NCBI GenBank assembly: GCA_038231815.1
Contig: JBBRKQ010000034.1
Span: 1 to 39,712, forward strand
Direction: 5' to 3'
DNA length: 39,712 bases
From: CAILKP01 sp038231815
GTDB taxonomy: Bacteria > Planctomycetota > Phycisphaerae > Phycisphaerales > UBA1924
The notes under the pieces are model-generated. The model did no database searches. It saw only the letters and a list, made by a program, of their open reading frames with translations, and was not told the DNA's origin. Shown here in pieces: positions 32,091-39,712 of this stretch (position 1 is the first letter of the stretch; each line of letters starts with the position of its first letter). A program made the translations under genes and the position numbers.

Positions 32091-34142
32091 TCACCCCCGG
32101 GCCGCGCCGGCCCCGCGCACCTGCACCGTCACGTGCGAGCCAGCACGCTCCTTGGGCGCCGGCGTTACCTTGGCGCACACGGCGCGAATGGTTTTGGCGA
32201 TGCCCGCTGCATCGGTCCCAACTAGCGCCATCTGGCTGGTGCGTGAGTCTTGGTAAACCCAAGCATCGGGCAGTCCCACTCGGGTCACCAAGCCTGCATC
32301 AAGGCCCATCTCGCTGGCGTCTTCAATCACCGCGGCACCAAAGCCAGCAACGATTGAGTGGTCCTCAACCGTGATAATCGGCACGCCACGGCCAAGCAAG
32401 TTGGCGATGAGCTCGCGGTCAACCGGTTTGGCGAAGCGTGCATCGTACACGGCCACGCGCTTTTCACCGGCGAGCAGGTCGCCAGCGGCCATGGCATCCA
32501 GCCCGCAGGTACCAAAGGCCATAATGGCCACATCGGGCACACCCGAGCCGTTATTGCCCGGGGCATCAAGATCAAAGTTGGGCGTCAGGCAGCGGGCTTT
32601 GCCCAGCACAAACGGGGGGCAAGCTTCACCAGTAAAGCGATCACTGACGTTGTCACGCGGGTAGCGAACACTAGACAGCCCTTCATCATACGTGCGCATG
32701 AACTCAAGGGCCGCTTTCAGCGAGGGTTCATCGAGCGCTGCGGTAATGGCCACCTTTGGCAAAACCCGCAAGATCGCGATGTCGCAGAAGCCGTGGTGTA
32801 CCGCGCCATCGCCACCAACCAAGCCGGCCCTGTCAAGGCACAGCCGCACCGGCAAGCCCTGGAGTGATGCTTCCTGGAAGCACTGATCAAATGCCCGCTG
32901 CAGGAACGTGGCGTACACGGCAAAGAAGGGCTTCCACCCAGTCTTGGCCATGCCCGCGAGCATGTCCAGCGCGTGGCTTTCGCAGATGCCGGTATCAAAG
33001 GATCGCTCGGGGAACTTGGCCAAAGCCTTGCTCACACCCGTGCCATCGGCCATGGCTGCCGTTGCGGCGAGCACCTTGCCATCACGGCCCATCAAATCCG
33101 TAATCGCCTCGCCAAATGCACTGGTAAAGCTCCGTCCATCGCGCTTCAACTCCACGCGGCAGCCTTCGCTCTCCAAACCGGCCAACTGGGCCGAGTCCGG
33201 GTCGGCAATCACGCTAAACGCCGGTGGCGAGTGGAACGTGCTAGCGTCCTTCTCAGCGAATGGGATGCCCTTGCCCTTAATGGTCTTGACGTGCAGGACC
33301 AGCGGGCGATCAAAGCTCTTGGCCTCGGTGAGCTGCGCGATCAGCGTTGGGAAATCATGCCCATCAATCGGGCCAACGGTCACTAAGCCAAAGTGCTCAA
33401 ACCACGCATCCTCATTCAGGCACGCCTTCATGCCCTCGCTCATCTTGTGGTAGCCGTAGCGCAGCGTCTCGCCACCGGGCATGCCCTTGAGCACTTCCTT
33501 TGCAGCGTTCTTAAAGCCGCCGTACCCCTGGCTCACACGCAAGTGATCAAAGTACCGGGCAATCGCACCCTGCGGCTTGCTGATGGACATGCCGTTGTCA
33601 TTCAGAATCACTAGGAACTGGCGCTTCAGCGTGCCGGCCCCGTTCAGGCCCTCCATCGCGAGGCCGTTGACGATGGATGCATCACCGATGATCGTCACAG
33701 CGCGGCGGCCGTTGGGCGTGCTGGCCGGATCAAAGCCTTCGCCGTTTAGGCTATCGCCGCGGGCCATGCCAACAGCGGTAGAAATGCCAGTACCAGCATG
33801 GCCCACGCTAAACAGATCGTAATTGCTCTCGCGCGGCTCCGGGAAGCCGGCCATGCCCGCGCCGGTACGCAGACCCGCCAGCATGTGCTGACGACCGGTC
33901 AGCAGCTTGTGCGTGTAGCACTGGTGACCCACATCAAACAGCAGGCGGTCCCACGCGAAATCAAAGACGTAATGCAGCGCGATGGTCAGCTCAACCACAC
34001 CGAGGTTGGGGGCGAGGTGGCCGCCCGTGCGGGCAACTTGTTTACTGATCGCTTCACGGATCTCCGAGGCGACTTGCGGGAGCTGCTCGATGCTGAGCTT
34101 GCGAAGATCGGCAGGCGAATGAATACTGGCAAGCAAACCCAT
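32091..34142 (-). CDS. dxs: 1-deoxy-D-xylulose-5-phosphate synthase
   Basis: The protein has 683 residues and condenses pyruvate with glyceraldehyde 3-phosphate to give DXP, the first step of the MEP pathway to isoprenoids. It has the full three-domain layout. GGHLAPNLGVVELTIALH (40-57) and FDVGHQCYTHKLLTGR (69-84) open domain I. GDASIVNGLAMEGLN (153-167) and ILNDN (179-183) form the thiamine diphosphate and metal site. FDTGICESHALDM carries the conserved glutamate, and YATFLQRAFDQ and DRAGLVGGDGAVHHG are in the pyrimidine-binding domain. VEDHSIVAGFG is in the C-terminal domain. The third residue of the usual GDG is alanine (GDA). The family is usually about 620-640 residues. A weak AAGGA lies 14 nt upstream of the ATG. 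The gene is divergent from the KAS-like gene and has its own terminator. Confidence 0.95.
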   Translation of the reverse strand: MGLLASIHSPADLRKLSIEQLPQVASEIREAISKQVARTGGHLAPNLGVVELTIALHYVFDFAWDRLLFDVGHQCYTHKLLTGRQHMLAGLRTGAGMAGFPEPRESNYDLFSVGHAGTGISTAVGMARGDSLNGEGFDPASTPNGRRAVTIIGDASIVNGLAMEGLNGAGTLKRQFLVILNDNGMSISKPQGAIARYFDHLRVSQGYGGFKNAAKEVLKGMPGGETLRYGYHKMSEGMKACLNEDAWFEHFGLVTVGPIDGHDFPTLIAQLTEAKSFDRPLVLHVKTIKGKGIPFAEKDASTFHSPPAFSVIADPDSAQLAGLESEGCRVELKRDGRSFTSAFGEAITDLMGRDGKVLAATAAMADGTGVSKALAKFPERSFDTGICESHALDMLAGMAKTGWKPFFAVYATFLQRAFDQCFQEASLQGLPVRLCLDRAGLVGGDGAVHHGFCDIAILRVLPKVAITAALDEPSLKAALEFMRTYDEGLSSVRYPRDNVSDRFTGEACPPFVLGKARCLTPNFDLDAPGNNGSGVPDVAIMAFGTCGLDAMAAGDLLAGEKRVAVYDARFAKPVDRELIANLLGRGVPIITVEDHSIVAGFGAAVIEDASEMGLDAGLVTRVGLPDAWVYQDSRTSQMALVGTDAAGIAKTIRAVCAKVTPAPKERAGSHVTVQVRGAGAARG

Positions 34143-34509
34143 AATGAGCGACCGTCCTTTTCAATACTTTCTGAAACTTCAAACCACGAAGCAGTCAATG
34201 GACAATCCGCCACGGCTCACGGCCGCTTTGAATTGCCTTCGACCCTAACACCAAGTTTAGATCACCCAACATCGCGACGACGGAGAACTGCGTCCGTATA
34301 ACAAAAATCCGACGTGGATCTAAGCCACTCCAATCGACATCTTGCCCGTGGGTCTCCCGCCGCCCGTGTTCGGCCACTCGAAACCGACGTTTTCCCCCTC
34401 AAGACCCCGCTGCCCAACTCCCCACGGCGTGCCCGTTCAGCTTTTATCTTTTCTTTTTCATCCTCCAGCCCCGGTCTCTTGTCTTTCCCCAACCGCTATC
34501 TTTCCGGCG
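34143..34509. other. Divergent intergenic region between dxs and the KAS-like gene
   Basis: Holds AAGGA before dxs, TATAAC at 34297-34302 as a weak plus-strand -10 candidate, and a 70-bp pyrimidine-rich stretch running into the KAS-like start. No RNA gene or repeat was seen. Confidence 0.4.
34441..34509 (+). promoter_or_regulatory. Polypyrimidine leader and TATCTT before the KAS-like gene
   Basis: In 34441-34500, 49 of 60 bases are C or T. TATCTT (34497-34502) lies 7 nt before ATG 34510, and another TATCTT sits at 34445-34450. No Shine-Dalgarno sequence is present. It resembles the leader before 6077. Confidence 0.4.
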
Positions 34510-35844
34510 ATGCTTACTCGGCGCGTTGTGGTAACTGGTCTTGGTGCTGTCAGCGGCTTTGGCGTGGGCATGGCTGCCCTGTGGGACGGCCTGTGCGCGG
34601 GCACAACTTCCATCCGGCCCATCGCCCGATTTGATGCCTCCAAGTTCCCCACCGACTTAGCCGCCGAGGTTGATAACTTTTCTGCCAAAGACTTTGTGCC
34701 GAAGCACTACCGCAAGGCTGTCAAGGTCATGGCGCGTGATGTCGAGCTTGCCGTCGCCGCGGCCAAAGATGCCGTCGAGTCCGCCAAACTCATCACCCGG
34801 GGCACATTGCCCGAAGACTCAACCGATGCCACCAGCTACAAGCCGCCCCGCATGGGCTGCCATATTGGTGCGGGTCTTATCGCTGCCGAGGCCGATGAAC
34901 TTACCGCGGCCCTGTCAAAGGCTTTAACTCCCGAAAACACCTTTGATCTTCAGGCCTGGGGCTCCGGCGGGATGGAACACATGACCCCGCTGTGGATGCT
35001 GAAGTATCTGCCCAACATGCTGGCCTGCCACCTCACAATCATCCACGATTGCCAGGGCCCCAGCAACACCATCACCTGTGCGGAGGCCTCCGGCCTGCTT
35101 TCGGTCTCAGAGAGCTGTCGCGTCATTGAACGTGGCGATGCGGAACTGTGCTTTACCGGTGGCGCCGAGAGCAAGGTGAACCTGATGGGCCTGCTGCGGG
35201 CAGACTTTGCCGGGCGACTAGCCAGAACCACACCCGCGACTGACCCCGCAGGCGTGGTGCGCCCGTACGACGAAAACGCTGGTGGCGGCGTGCTGGGTGA
35301 GGGTGCTGGAATTGTGGTGCTGGAGGCCTATGAGGCAGCCAAAGCACGTGGGGCGCCAATGGCAGCCGAGCTGCTGGGCTGCGGCGCGAGCCATTCCCCC
35401 ATGCGCCCGGCCAACACGCCGTTTGACGATGCCGATGAAGGATGCCAGTACGCCATCGAGAACGCTCTGGAAGATGCCAACTGCAAGCCTAATGAGATTG
35501 ACTGCATCGTGCTGCAAGGCTCCGGAGTGCGAGCCATCGATGGTGGCGAGTTTGGTGCCCTGCGCACCGTATTCGGAGCACGGCTGGCCGAGATAGAAAC
35601 CATCACACTGGCCCCCGCCATTGGCCACTGCATGGCCGGCGCGGGCGGCCTGCTCTTTGCCGCGGCGTGCAAAGCGGTGCAAACACAAACGCTTCCGGCA
35701 AGAATTCACCACGGCACTGCGGCGCCGGGTATCCGCGCGGGCGCATCAGCCTCACGGCCGGCCAAACTTGGGCGGGTGCTGATCGTCAGTTCATCTCTGG
35801 CCGGCCAAAACGCCGCGGCGGTGATTGGCTCGCTGCCGGCGTAA
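34510..35844 (+). CDS. Divergent beta-ketoacyl synthase (KAS II/FabF-like)
   Basis: The protein has 444 residues with a thiolase fold. RRVVVTGLGAVSGFGVG (4-20) is the family's start, and the active-site cysteine is Cys190 in TITCAEASG. GGAESK (217-222) and YDENAGGGVLGEGAG (253-267) are also conserved. In FabB/FabF enzymes two histidines complete the triad. Here the first (AHGTxTxxxD) aligns with LQGSGVRAID, so it is replaced by Gln336. The second is present as GH at 372-373, but the conserved lysine five residues before it aligns with Ala368. A C-Q-H site would still form the acyl-enzyme but might not decarboxylate malonyl-ACP normally. It may act in a specialised lipid pathway, as a partner subunit, or as a condensing enzyme with another mechanism. 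The frame extends to 34342; ATG 34510 is the conserved start. No acyl carrier protein or other fab gene is adjacent. Confidence 0.85.
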   Translation: MLTRRVVVTGLGAVSGFGVGMAALWDGLCAGTTSIRPIARFDASKFPTDLAAEVDNFSAKDFVPKHYRKAVKVMARDVELAVAAAKDAVESAKLITRGTLPEDSTDATSYKPPRMGCHIGAGLIAAEADELTAALSKALTPENTFDLQAWGSGGMEHMTPLWMLKYLPNMLACHLTIIHDCQGPSNTITCAEASGLLSVSESCRVIERGDAELCFTGGAESKVNLMGLLRADFAGRLARTTPATDPAGVVRPYDENAGGGVLGEGAGIVVLEAYEAAKARGAPMAAELLGCGASHSPMRPANTPFDDADEGCQYAIENALEDANCKPNEIDCIVLQGSGVRAIDGGEFGALRTVFGARLAEIETITLAPAIGHCMAGAGGLLFAAACKAVQTQTLPARIHHGTAAPGIRAGASASRPAKLGRVLIVSSSLAGQNAAAVIGSLPA

Positions 35845-35897
35845 AACACCGGGTTGCTGTCGATTCGAATGCAAGCATCGCGCGAGGTGAATGGCTA

Positions 35898-37337
35898 TCA
35901 CCTCGCCACCGTCAGCGGCAGCAGCGTGCGCACATTTTCGATGGTTTCCAGCTCGACAATTGCCTGGGCCAGTGCGTTGCTGGCGACAACGCCAAGAGTG
36001 CCATCGGCCAGCGCGTGAAACTTCACGCCAATTTCTTGCTCCGTCATCGGGTCGCGCGGATCACCCTTGGGCACATCCACCCGCGCGGTAAATGACTTTC
36101 CGGCAAGCGTGGTTATCGTCACGCGGCTGGGCTGAAACTTTGGAAACAGCTCCTCAAACTCCGCGTTCGCCACAACTTTGACCTTGTCCATAATCGGGAT
36201 CAACGCCTTGTCCATTACCCGAGACTCCACAAACTGCAGCGGGGTGACCATGCCATCAACCAGCCCCACCGCCATGCAGTATGGCAGAGAATGGTCGGCC
36301 GTCTCTTTGCTGTCGGGCCGGTACTTGTGTGGATCGCCCAGAATGTCCGCGGCACGCGCGATCACTTCAACTTTGATCTCAGCCACATCCGCCGGTGCGA
36401 TGCCGTTGTCCCGCACGCACTTCATCATTGCAGTGAGTGGGGCGTGGCTCAGAGCCTCGATGGGGAACGACTTCATGCCGCAGTCCAGGATGCGGTAGTG
36501 GTCACCCGCGGCCTTGGGGAGCTTGTCAGTAAGCACCGCGGTATCAAACTTGGCGGGCTGGCCCTTGTGCATTACATGGCCAAACACCGCGTACAACCCC
36601 TCTTTACCGTCAAAGATGTGCTCAGGCCCGGTAAAGCCCCGCGCTGCGAGCATAGCGGATTCCACACCCATCCGCGTCGCCCACGGATCAACCGTGTTCT
36701 TCATGTTCGTCAGCTTGCCCGCCGTGGGCGCACCGGGCGTGAAGGTGCGGCAGGCCGATATCCCGATCGCCTGCACCATTTGGTCAACAGTCAGGTTCAG
36801 CACCCGCCCCGCGGCGATGGGTGCGGCAAACGCCGTAAGCGTGGCGTGGTGCCATCCGTACTCCCGCACGCCGGGCTGGCCAAACTCGCACAGCCGCTGC
36901 TCAACCTCGTAAGCAATCACCGTTGCCAAAATCAGATCCCGGCCTGAGAGCCCCAGTTGCTCGCACAGGGCCAGCGGTCCGGCGATGATGTCTGACGGAT
37001 GGCAAGGATCGGCCTTCCAGTAGATGTCGTTGTAGTCCATCGCCCGGATCATGTGGCTGTTGAGCATCGCCGCATCAACAGGGTTTGTGCGAAAGCCCGA
37101 CACAAAGCACGTGCACGGCCCGTCGCCAGCCGGAGATATTTCTTTGTAGTGTGCCAGCAGGATGCGGGCATCCTCCTGTTTGCTGCCGCCGATGCCGCAG
37201 CCCAGCGAGTCGTACCAGAACATCTTGGCTCGCTCGATCGCGGCGGGGCTGAGGTGTTCATACTTCAGCGCGCAGGCCCATTGGGCGAGTGTGTGGGAGA
37301 GGTATTTTTTGTTGGGGCTGGCGGGGGCGTGGGACAT
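35898..37337 (-). CDS. MmgE/PrpD family protein
   Basis: The protein has 479 residues. The order of segments is that of MmgE/PrpD: FWYDSLGCGIGGSK (near 39), AAMLNSHMIRAMDYNDIYW (near 96), HPSDIIAGPLALCEQLGLSG, then GLYAVFG and KETADHSLPYCMAVGLVDG, the family's best-known motif. Known members are 2-methylcitrate dehydratase, which acts in propionate breakdown, and cis-aconitate decarboxylase. No prpB or prpC is nearby, so the substrate is undecided. The dehydrogenase gene at the window's right edge is separated by the beta-helix gene and is only loosely associated. A GTG at 37373 would add 12 residues; ATG 37337 is chosen because a GAGA lies 9 nt upstream and the extension is unlike the family. 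It converges on the KAS-like gene with 53 bp between stops. Confidence 0.87.
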   Translation of the reverse strand: MSHAPASPNKKYLSHTLAQWACALKYEHLSPAAIERAKMFWYDSLGCGIGGSKQEDARILLAHYKEISPAGDGPCTCFVSGFRTNPVDAAMLNSHMIRAMDYNDIYWKADPCHPSDIIAGPLALCEQLGLSGRDLILATVIAYEVEQRLCEFGQPGVREYGWHHATLTAFAAPIAAGRVLNLTVDQMVQAIGISACRTFTPGAPTAGKLTNMKNTVDPWATRMGVESAMLAARGFTGPEHIFDGKEGLYAVFGHVMHKGQPAKFDTAVLTDKLPKAAGDHYRILDCGMKSFPIEALSHAPLTAMMKCVRDNGIAPADVAEIKVEVIARAADILGDPHKYRPDSKETADHSLPYCMAVGLVDGMVTPLQFVESRVMDKALIPIMDKVKVVANAEFEELFPKFQPSRVTITTLAGKSFTARVDVPKGDPRDPMTEQEIGVKFHALADGTLGVVASNALAQAIVELETIENVRTLLPLTVAR

Positions 37338-37422
37338 ATCAAATCTCAATGAAACGTAAACTTCTGGCGGCACTTCGCACGTGGGTAGTTGCTGATCTGC
37401 TGATCCTCAGCACCAAAGCACC

Positions 37423-39117
37423 CTACCGAACCTTCGAGAATCGAACCATCTCCGGTAGGGACGGCTGCAGTTCGGACAACTGCAAGAGCCCCGCAGCGGT
37501 ATTCGAATTACCCATCGCTTTGAGTGCATCTCGTGAGTCCATGCTCAAAATCGCCAGCGCATCGTCGGACGAAACCATCGGCGGCGAGGGCGGGCCGACC
37601 TCTGGTGTTGTCGCAAGGTTTGACAGCGCTGTCTGCAACGGTACCGCAGGTGTAGCAGCTGCCGGCAGCCCGATTCGCTTGGCCGCGATTAGACGCACAT
37701 GCGGCGACGGATGGGCCATAAGCCGCCGCCAGAAAAGCAGATTGTCGGCCAGGTCAAGTGAATCCGCAGTGGCCTGCGCGAGCGGGTCCGCCCATTGCGT
37801 CGATGCCGCGCCAGAGAGCCTTTGCACTACCGGGAGATCATCGAACCCTTCGACATAGGCTCGCCAAGTCGGTGGGCCACCCGATGCGCCGAGGGGGAAC
37901 TGGGTGGCCCGCGCCATCAAGTCTCCGCGCGGCGGCCAAATCCGAACTTGCTCGCCGGTGAACGTGCAGTGATCAAACACACCATCAGCGTTACGGAAAA
38001 TCTCGGCATTGTTATTAAACTCTGTACCGCGAATGAACACCCGATTAGCGACGCGCAAGTCCATCGCATTTCCATTCCCCGAACCGCCGGACCTGCCAGA
38101 GTTGCCTTCAAACTCGCACCCCTCGGTGAGCAGAATCCCATCGACCGAAAAAATGGAGTTGCTTCCACCTGCACCGGAGTTGTAGTTCTTCACTCGACAC
38201 TCCTTGAGGTACAGACTGCCACCCTGCCGGAAGCTCGCGAATGGGGTATCACCGCAGTCGATGGTGAGATTCTCGATCCTCATACGCGTCGCGGCCCCTA
38301 GTTGTACCAACTTGACAGTCGTGCTGTCGCGACCCGCCCCGACAACCAGTAAATCGTGCAGTCCGTTCAGGTTCAAGCCGTCATGATTCCCCGGCAGCAG
38401 CACGATCGTGCAGCCTGCCATCGCTCCTGCCAGATGAGCGCGAGAACCCGGGGCAACAACAAGCACCTTTCCATCGAGCCATGGCTGGCACTTATCCAAA
38501 TACCACGAGTAATCGAATCCTTCGAACCGATGCACCGCGGCCGTTCTGGAATCAACCAGGTGCACAACACCCACCAAAGAACTGATAGCCGCAAGTGACA
38601 GAAACAGCCCAACCCCGGCATCAGCTATGAGAAGGCCGATCGCCGGACCCGCCTTGCTCTCTGCAACATCTGGCTTCAAACCGCACTCGGCACACGGGGT
38701 GCCAGCGCCAGTCCGCGGGTAGCCGCAGACCACGCACATCCCGCGGCGTCGCCGCAGGGTCTTTCGCCGCCAAATCCGAACAAGTGACCCGGCGAGCACC
38801 GTTGCGGACACCGCGGCGAGCAGGAGGAGCGGAACGGTGACTTGCCACGACGGGCCGAGTGTAATGCTTGGGGCCGTAAAGACGGCGGCCGTCCCCATCG
38901 GTGGTACGGTTCGAATCTGATATTGATCGCGCTCCAGCTGCGCGCGGCCCGCGATCACATCCTTCTTGACCCAAAGCACACCGCTTTGAACTCCAAGTGA
39001 GCTATGCATGGTTGCCCGCTGCTCAAAGTAGCCCACGCCAGGAAAACTCAACGGCCACGCCAGCACGAGGAGTGCAAGCAGCACGAGCGCAGCGGCATGA
39101 AGGAATCGCAGAATCAT
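37423..39117 (-). CDS. Membrane protein with zinc ribbon and beta-helix domain
   Basis: The protein has 564 residues. A first membrane helix at about 6-26 (AALVLLALLVLAWPLSF) is followed by an extracytoplasmic loop and a second helix near 93-112. A Cys4 zinc ribbon comes next, CVVCGYPRTG with CAECG (near 128-145), then a third helix (LLIADAGVGLFLSLAAISSLVG). Residues about 210-400 have the rhythm of a right-handed parallel beta-helix: GCTIVLLPGN, LHDLLVVGAG, MRIENLTIDCGDT, LYLKECRVKNYNSG, VFIRGTEFNNNAEIF and GVFDHCTFTGEQ. The last 140 residues are helical and may hold a HEAT-like pair (SPHVRLIAAKRIGLP). Beta-helices of this kind often bind or cleave polysaccharides, but no lyase residues were identified and function is unknown. 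ATG 39117 is supported by TACACT exactly 6 nt upstream. Confidence 0.72.
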   Translation of the reverse strand: MILRFLHAAALVLLALLVLAWPLSFPGVGYFEQRATMHSSLGVQSGVLWVKKDVIAGRAQLERDQYQIRTVPPMGTAAVFTAPSITLGPSWQVTVPLLLLAAVSATVLAGSLVRIWRRKTLRRRRGMCVVCGYPRTGAGTPCAECGLKPDVAESKAGPAIGLLIADAGVGLFLSLAAISSLVGVVHLVDSRTAAVHRFEGFDYSWYLDKCQPWLDGKVLVVAPGSRAHLAGAMAGCTIVLLPGNHDGLNLNGLHDLLVVGAGRDSTTVKLVQLGAATRMRIENLTIDCGDTPFASFRQGGSLYLKECRVKNYNSGAGGSNSIFSVDGILLTEGCEFEGNSGRSGGSGNGNAMDLRVANRVFIRGTEFNNNAEIFRNADGVFDHCTFTGEQVRIWPPRGDLMARATQFPLGASGGPPTWRAYVEGFDDLPVVQRLSGAASTQWADPLAQATADSLDLADNLLFWRRLMAHPSPHVRLIAAKRIGLPAAATPAVPLQTALSNLATTPEVGPPSPPMVSSDDALAILSMDSRDALKAMGNSNTAAGLLQLSELQPSLPEMVRFSKVR

Positions 39118-39123
39118 GGCCAA

Positions 39124-39129
39124 AGTGTA
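39124..39129 (-). promoter_or_regulatory. Putative -10 element (TACACT) of the beta-helix gene
   Basis: TACACT on the minus strand ends 6 nt before ATG 39117, in the 124-bp gap after the dehydrogenase stop. No Shine-Dalgarno sequence is present, which fits a leaderless start and an own promoter. Confidence 0.4.
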
Positions 39130-39241
39130 ATCGTCTACCAGCGGCTGGCAGTAAACCGGAGTTCCTGCCTCAGCTATGGAACTCCCGTCCACCAACGGCT
39201 CTCATCTCAAAAAATCTAGCTCAGCGACCTCTGCATGGCGA

Positions 39242-39712
39242 CTACTGGGCATATTTCGCCACTTCCTTCGCCACTTCCAACGTGCTCGCCTTGCCACCCA
39301 TGTCGTACGTCTTGACGGTGCCTTCACGGATCACGCGTGCAATGGCCGCCTCCAGCCGCGTCGCTTTGTCCGCTTCACCCAGCCAGTCAAACATCATCTT
39401 CACCGTCAGCAGCATGGCGTGCGGGTTGACCTTGTACTGCCCGGCATACTTGGGAGCACTGCCGTGCGTGGGCTCAAACACCGCATAGGTGTCACCAAGA
39501 TTGGCCGAGGGCGCGAATCCCAATCCGCCCACCAGCCCCGCGCACAAATCACTGACGATGTCGCCGAACATGTTCTCGGCCACCAGCACCGAGTAGTCCT
39601 GCGGGTTCTTGAACATCCACATGCAAATCGCATCAATGTTCGCCTCATCGGCCCAGATGTTCGGATACGACTTGGCAACCTCTCTAAAGCACCGCGTCAT
39701 CAGCCCGCCCGT
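39242..39712 (-). CDS. Isocitrate/isopropylmalate dehydrogenase family, C-terminal part
   Basis: The gene runs off the right edge of the window; 156 codons plus the stop are present. The visible segment belongs to the NAD(P)-dependent beta-decarboxylating dehydrogenases: ADEANIDAICMWMFKNP, VLVAENMFGDIVSDLCAGLVG (substrate and metal-binding aspartates), LGFAPSANLGD, FEPTHGSAPKYAGQ (cofactor loop) and NPHAMLLTVKMM. The frame continues upstream beyond the first visible ATG at 39700 as TGGL, so that ATG is internal. Isocitrate (TCA cycle) is more likely than 3-isopropylmalate (leucine synthesis) from the wording of the EPTHGSAPKYAG loop, but the N-terminal substrate-recognition helix is outside the window, so this is not settled. 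No leuC/leuD or other TCA gene is adjacent. Confidence 0.85.
   Translation of the reverse strand, partial: TGGLMTRCFREVAKSYPNIWADEANIDAICMWMFKNPQDYSVLVAENMFGDIVSDLCAGLVGGLGFAPSANLGDTYAVFEPTHGSAPKYAGQYKVNPHAMLLTVKMMFDWLGEADKATRLEAAIARVIREGTVKTYDMGGKASTLEVAKEVAKYAQ

Noticed and set aside
38908..38920. tRNA-like T-loop sequence GGTTCGAATC
   Set aside because: No acceptor or anticodon stem can be built around it, and it lies inside the beta-helix protein gene.

Overview
The window looks like chromosomal DNA of a GC-rich planctomycete, most likely class Phycisphaerae. The markers are three secreted proteins with a short C-terminal sorting tail (PTP/PSP, small hydrophobic helix, then RRRR), a tandem dockerin-like domain framed by cysteines on a secreted glycoside hydrolase, and two membrane proteins with a Cys2-Cys2 zinc ribbon of the kind common in that group. 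These assignments come from reading the translations; no database search was possible. No tRNA, rRNA, CRISPR array, insertion sequence or prophage was found.

Layout. Positions 302-7140 hold an LptF/LptG-type permease, a PAS-LuxR regulator, an unusually long two-domain glycosyltransferase and a Nudix hydrolase. Positions 7429-18757 hold a secreted GH15 glucoamylase-like enzyme with a dockerin tail, squalene-hopene cyclase, a membrane-anchored EEP-family phosphodiesterase, a sorting-tail exoprotein, a zinc-ribbon membrane protein and a double ABC-2 permease. Positions 19624-21971 hold two tandem paralogous exoproteins. The first has a strong promoter, a structured leader and a textbook terminator. 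The second appears to be leaderless.

Positions 31606-22032 (minus strand) form a six-gene run. A giant membrane coiled-coil protein, a Q/K/P-rich exported protein, a toroid-repeat protein and a secreted hypothetical protein are linked by three consecutive 4-bp ATGA overlaps. MurG follows after 54 bp and overlaps an acetyltransferase by 4 bp (GTGA). This is the best candidate here for an undescribed envelope system. Positions 32091-39712 hold dxs, a divergent beta-ketoacyl synthase with an altered catalytic triad, an MmgE/PrpD protein, a membrane beta-helix protein and the 3' part of an isocitrate/isopropylmalate dehydrogenase.

The genes do not form one pathway, but envelope and lipid themes recur. 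Dxs supplies isoprenoid precursors, squalene-hopene cyclase makes hopanoids, the KAS-like enzyme suggests specialised acyl chemistry, and MurG, LptF/G and the glycosyltransferase act on wall or glycan. A genome-style feature stands out: many first genes of transcription units lack a Shine-Dalgarno sequence and instead have a TANNNT hexamer 5-8 nt (most often exactly 6 nt) before the start codon. That is the geometry expected of leaderless transcripts, and it was used to support several start choices.
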